Positions 22,483 to 24,791 of a DNA stretch of 24,791 nucleotides are shown one piece after another (position 1 is the stretch's first letter; every line of letters begins with the position of its first letter). A model generated the notes under the pieces. That model did not search any database. It worked only from the letters and a program-made list of their open reading frames with translations, and had not been told where the DNA came from. The position numbers and the translations under genes were made by a program. Origin of the DNA: a virus; the IMG/VR virus record IMGVR_UViG_3300008459_000363, positions 1 through 24,791 of that record. One strand, 5' to 3'.

Positions 22483-24791
22483 ATGCCTACATTATCTAAT
22501 TTTACAACAACGTACGATCCAGCAAGTAGCGTATCAATATTTGGTACAATGCCACCACAACTTGGCGTGTATCCAAATGATGCAATATTACTAGACATAT
22601 ACAATTTTACAAATGATTATTTAGAAACTGTATTTAGAGCTAGAAATTATAGTAGACAAGATTATACTATTAGTATAGATGTTGAAGCTGCGTTAAGAAA
22701 TCAAAGCTATCTATCAGGTAGATACAATGTAACAGCAAAATTTCTTAGAAATTACTTAGGATCTGCAGATGGAGATAAACTTGTTATACAAGAGGTATCT
22801 ACCGATCGATTAGAGATTAGAGTAACCCCAGTTAGAATACTGGAAAATATTAACAACAATTTTGAAGACTTTTTTCAATTTGGGTTTTTTCAAGTTGATA
22901 AGAAAGAAGTTCTTCCAAATCTATATGTCTTCAAGGACAACTTCACATACTTTAAGGTATTTGATTATGTACAAGATCCTTTTACATTTCCAAATGCACC
23001 TTTTAGTATCATTTTCAAATTAACATCACCACTACCACCAGATTTACAGGTAGATGATTTAATTTGGGTAGCACAAGAAGTGTCTCAACCAATAAAGGAT
23101 GGTGTAACAGTTATACCACCTGCACGACAGTTAAATGTAACAACAATAGCTGGTCCAAATTTTGACATAGCTACACAAAATACAACAAACAACGTTTCAG
23201 ATTATAAAGACTGGAATGATGTATTATCTACAAATACAGACACGTCCCTAAGTGTCATAAACAAACTATTTAGTGGATCGTTAATCGAAGGTGTAGAGTT
23301 GAATATTGACTTTAGACAATTTGAAAATTTCATACATTTTGGATCCGCAGAAGAGAGATTAAGAAACTTCCAATACAAAATGGAGCTCCTAGAGTATTAT
23401 GATTCTAGGATATATACATTATCACAATCTTATAATGGCAGCGGAAATTCAGCATTAACAGCATCTGCTGAATATGTGGCAAATATACTTGATGCAAAGA
23501 CCAAGAAAAACGCATTGTTAGGTGGTTTTGATACTTATGAAAAGTATATTTTTTATGAGAGTTCGTCATATGTAACAAATTCGTATGGTGAATTTTATCC
23601 AACAACCTGGCCAAAACAAAACAGCAGTAAACCATACGTAAATTACTCTGTTACATCGTCAGAAGCACAGTCTTGGTTTAATGGTATTGTGTCTTCTGCA
23701 AGTATGTATGATTTAAACAACATGAACTCGCTTAGGAAGATGGTACCAGAGCATGTTTATGTTGACCCAAGTAATGATCAATACATATTATTTGTTGATA
23801 TGATTGGTCATTATTTTGATCTGATATACGCATATGTAAATCAACTAACGTATATTAATAAAAGATATGAATCCTTAACAGAAGGATTTGCTAAAGATCT
23901 AGTTTACTCTGTTGGACAAAGTTTAGGTCTAAATGCTGAAAACGGTGCAGTGCTTAATGATCTTTGGTCATATTTCTTAGGTACCACTAGAGATGGAGCA
24001 CTACAATCACCAACATATGCTGCTTCGGTGGAAGATAGAACAAAGGAGGTTTGGAAAAGAATAATTGCAAATTTACCTTATCTGTTAAAGACCAAAGGAA
24101 CTGCAAGAGGTATCAGAGCTTTGATAAACTGTTACGGTATACCAAGCACAATACTAAGAGTTAGAGAATTTGGTGGTCCAGAACCAACATACTTCTCAGC
24201 AACACAAGAAGAATATGATCAATTCTACTATGGATTAAAAATAAGCGGAAGTTATCAAGTAACAATACCAAACATAACATCTGCAACAGCACTAGAATTA
24301 AGGTTTAGGCCAGATACCTCCATACTCACATCATCTGTTAGTTATGGATTAATGAGTGGACCAATGTCGGTCACATTCAACCCAGTTGCACAGACTGTAA
24401 CAGTTGGATCACAAACAATTAGTAATGTACCAATCAATGAGACTGATGTAGATTGGTGGTATTTGTTGATAAATGGTGGTAGCAAGGCTTATATAGCAGC
24501 AAATAGATACGGACAGGTTCTACTTTACTCTAGCTCCGCTAGTCCTGGATCCTTATCAAACGCGAATGCAGTAATACCCGCAGCAACTAATCCATTTATT
24601 GGACTTATAAATGAATTTAGAATTTGGAATAAAGCTATTGATCTAGATGTATTTGAAAACCACGTATTAGCACCAACAAGTTTCCAAGGTCCATCTGACG
24701 ATGCTTTAGTTGGTAGTACATCTTCTTTCGATACATTAGTTGCAAGATTCACCTTTGGATCTGATGGTAAAAAGTTTGATGCTTCGGTTGT
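22483..24791 (+). CDS. Large tail protein with LamG-like lectin domain, truncated by the window end
   Basis: An open frame of 769 codons from ATG 22483 with no stop before the edge; the C-terminus is missing. The N-terminal 190 residues are beta-rich and unassigned. A helical middle (about 300-570) ends in NLPYLLKTKGTARGIRALIN and CYGIPSTILRVREFGG (531-565), a motif I know from tail proteins of marine T4-like phages and reminiscent of P2 gpI-type baseplate proteins. From about 587 (SGSYQVTIP) a concanavalin/LamG-like sandwich follows, with ALELRFRP, DWWYLLINGG and LINEFRIWNKAI, typical of lectin folds that bind glycans. It probably links fibres to the baseplate or acts as a receptor-binding protein. 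The start lies 4 nt after a candidate promoter box. Confidence 0.72.
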   Translation, partial: MPTLSNFTTTYDPASSVSIFGTMPPQLGVYPNDAILLDIYNFTNDYLETVFRARNYSRQDYTISIDVEAALRNQSYLSGRYNVTAKFLRNYLGSADGDKLVIQEVSTDRLEIRVTPVRILENINNNFEDFFQFGFFQVDKKEVLPNLYVFKDNFTYFKVFDYVQDPFTFPNAPFSIIFKLTSPLPPDLQVDDLIWVAQEVSQPIKDGVTVIPPARQLNVTTIAGPNFDIATQNTTNNVSDYKDWNDVLSTNTDTSLSVINKLFSGSLIEGVELNIDFRQFENFIHFGSAEERLRNFQYKMELLEYYDSRIYTLSQSYNGSGNSALTASAEYVANILDAKTKKNALLGGFDTYEKYIFYESSSYVTNSYGEFYPTTWPKQNSSKPYVNYSVTSSEAQSWFNGIVSSASMYDLNNMNSLRKMVPEHVYVDPSNDQYILFVDMIGHYFDLIYAYVNQLTYINKRYESLTEGFAKDLVYSVGQSLGLNAENGAVLNDLWSYFLGTTRDGALQSPTYAASVEDRTKEVWKRIIANLPYLLKTKGTARGIRALINCYGIPSTILRVREFGGPEPTYFSATQEEYDQFYYGLKISGSYQVTIPNITSATALELRFRPDTSILTSSVSYGLMSGPMSVTFNPVAQTVTVGSQTISNVPINETDVDWWYLLINGGSKAYIAANRYGQVLLYSSSASPGSLSNANAVIPAATNPFIGLINEFRIWNKAIDLDVFENHVLAPTSFQGPSDDALVGSTSSFDTLVARFTFGSDGKKFDASV

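Noticed and set aside
1-24791. tRNA genes, CRISPR arrays, insertion sequences, attachment sites
   Set aside because: I looked for cloverleaf-like stretches, regularly spaced repeats and transposase motifs and found none; the window is nearly all coding.

Overview
This AT-rich window looks like part of a contractile-tailed (T4-superfamily, myovirus-like) phage genome, or a close uncultivated relative. Every gene I can support lies on the + strand. Genes are tightly packed: the largest gaps are about 40 nt, and many neighbours share one to a few bases at TAATG or ATGA junctions. T4-type landmarks are a gp55-like late sigma factor, hub proteins with gp5-like organisation, a beta-helical spike protein, a gp25-like wedge protein and a gp6/baseplate-J-like wedge protein. 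The host is probably a Bacteroidota bacterium. The first, truncated gene ends in a module typical of secreted Bacteroidota proteins (a fibronectin-like region leading into a remnant of a type IX secretion sorting domain), and most starts lack a Shine-Dalgarno sequence. The host assignment is inference.

Layout. 1-510: C-terminal part of a Bacteroidota-style secreted or adhesin-like protein. 537-2134: an M15 peptidase (likely endolysin), two small unknown genes, a divergent HGPRT-like phosphoribosyltransferase and an unknown gene. 2174-5568: small accessory genes (a basic 48-residue protein, a membrane-anchored Lys-rich protein, a zinc-ribbon protein), an HD-domain phosphohydrolase, a conserved-looking membrane protein, the gp55-like sigma factor and an unknown gene. 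5594-13092: the central hub and spike block. It holds a small helical protein, two tandem paralogous hub proteins (one carrying a lysozyme-like domain, the other a VanY/M15B peptidase domain), a beta-helix spike protein, a protein that looks like an M15 peptidase without its catalytic residues, and a 951-residue helical protein that may be the tape measure. 13123-22450: the wedge block, with a small helical protein, gp25, gp6, a DNRLRE-like protein and two giant Ig-domain paralogues. 22483 to the end: a large tail protein with a LamG-like lectin domain, still open at the window edge.

The blocks fit a shared transcription plan. The 8-mer TATTTATA (once TATTTATT) sits 4-13 nt upstream of the first ATG of five blocks. 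That pattern fits a late promoter for the gp55-like sigma factor encoded in the same window. TATTTATA is the reverse complement of the classic T4 late -10 box.

The most unusual content is the cell-wall enzyme set of the baseplate: two hub paralogues share an N-terminal half but carry different peptidoglycan-cutting domains (glycosidase and peptidase), followed two genes later by an apparently dead M15-like domain. No tRNA, CRISPR array, insertion sequence, convincing terminator or replication origin was seen, and there is no gene-free stretch longer than about 45 nt.
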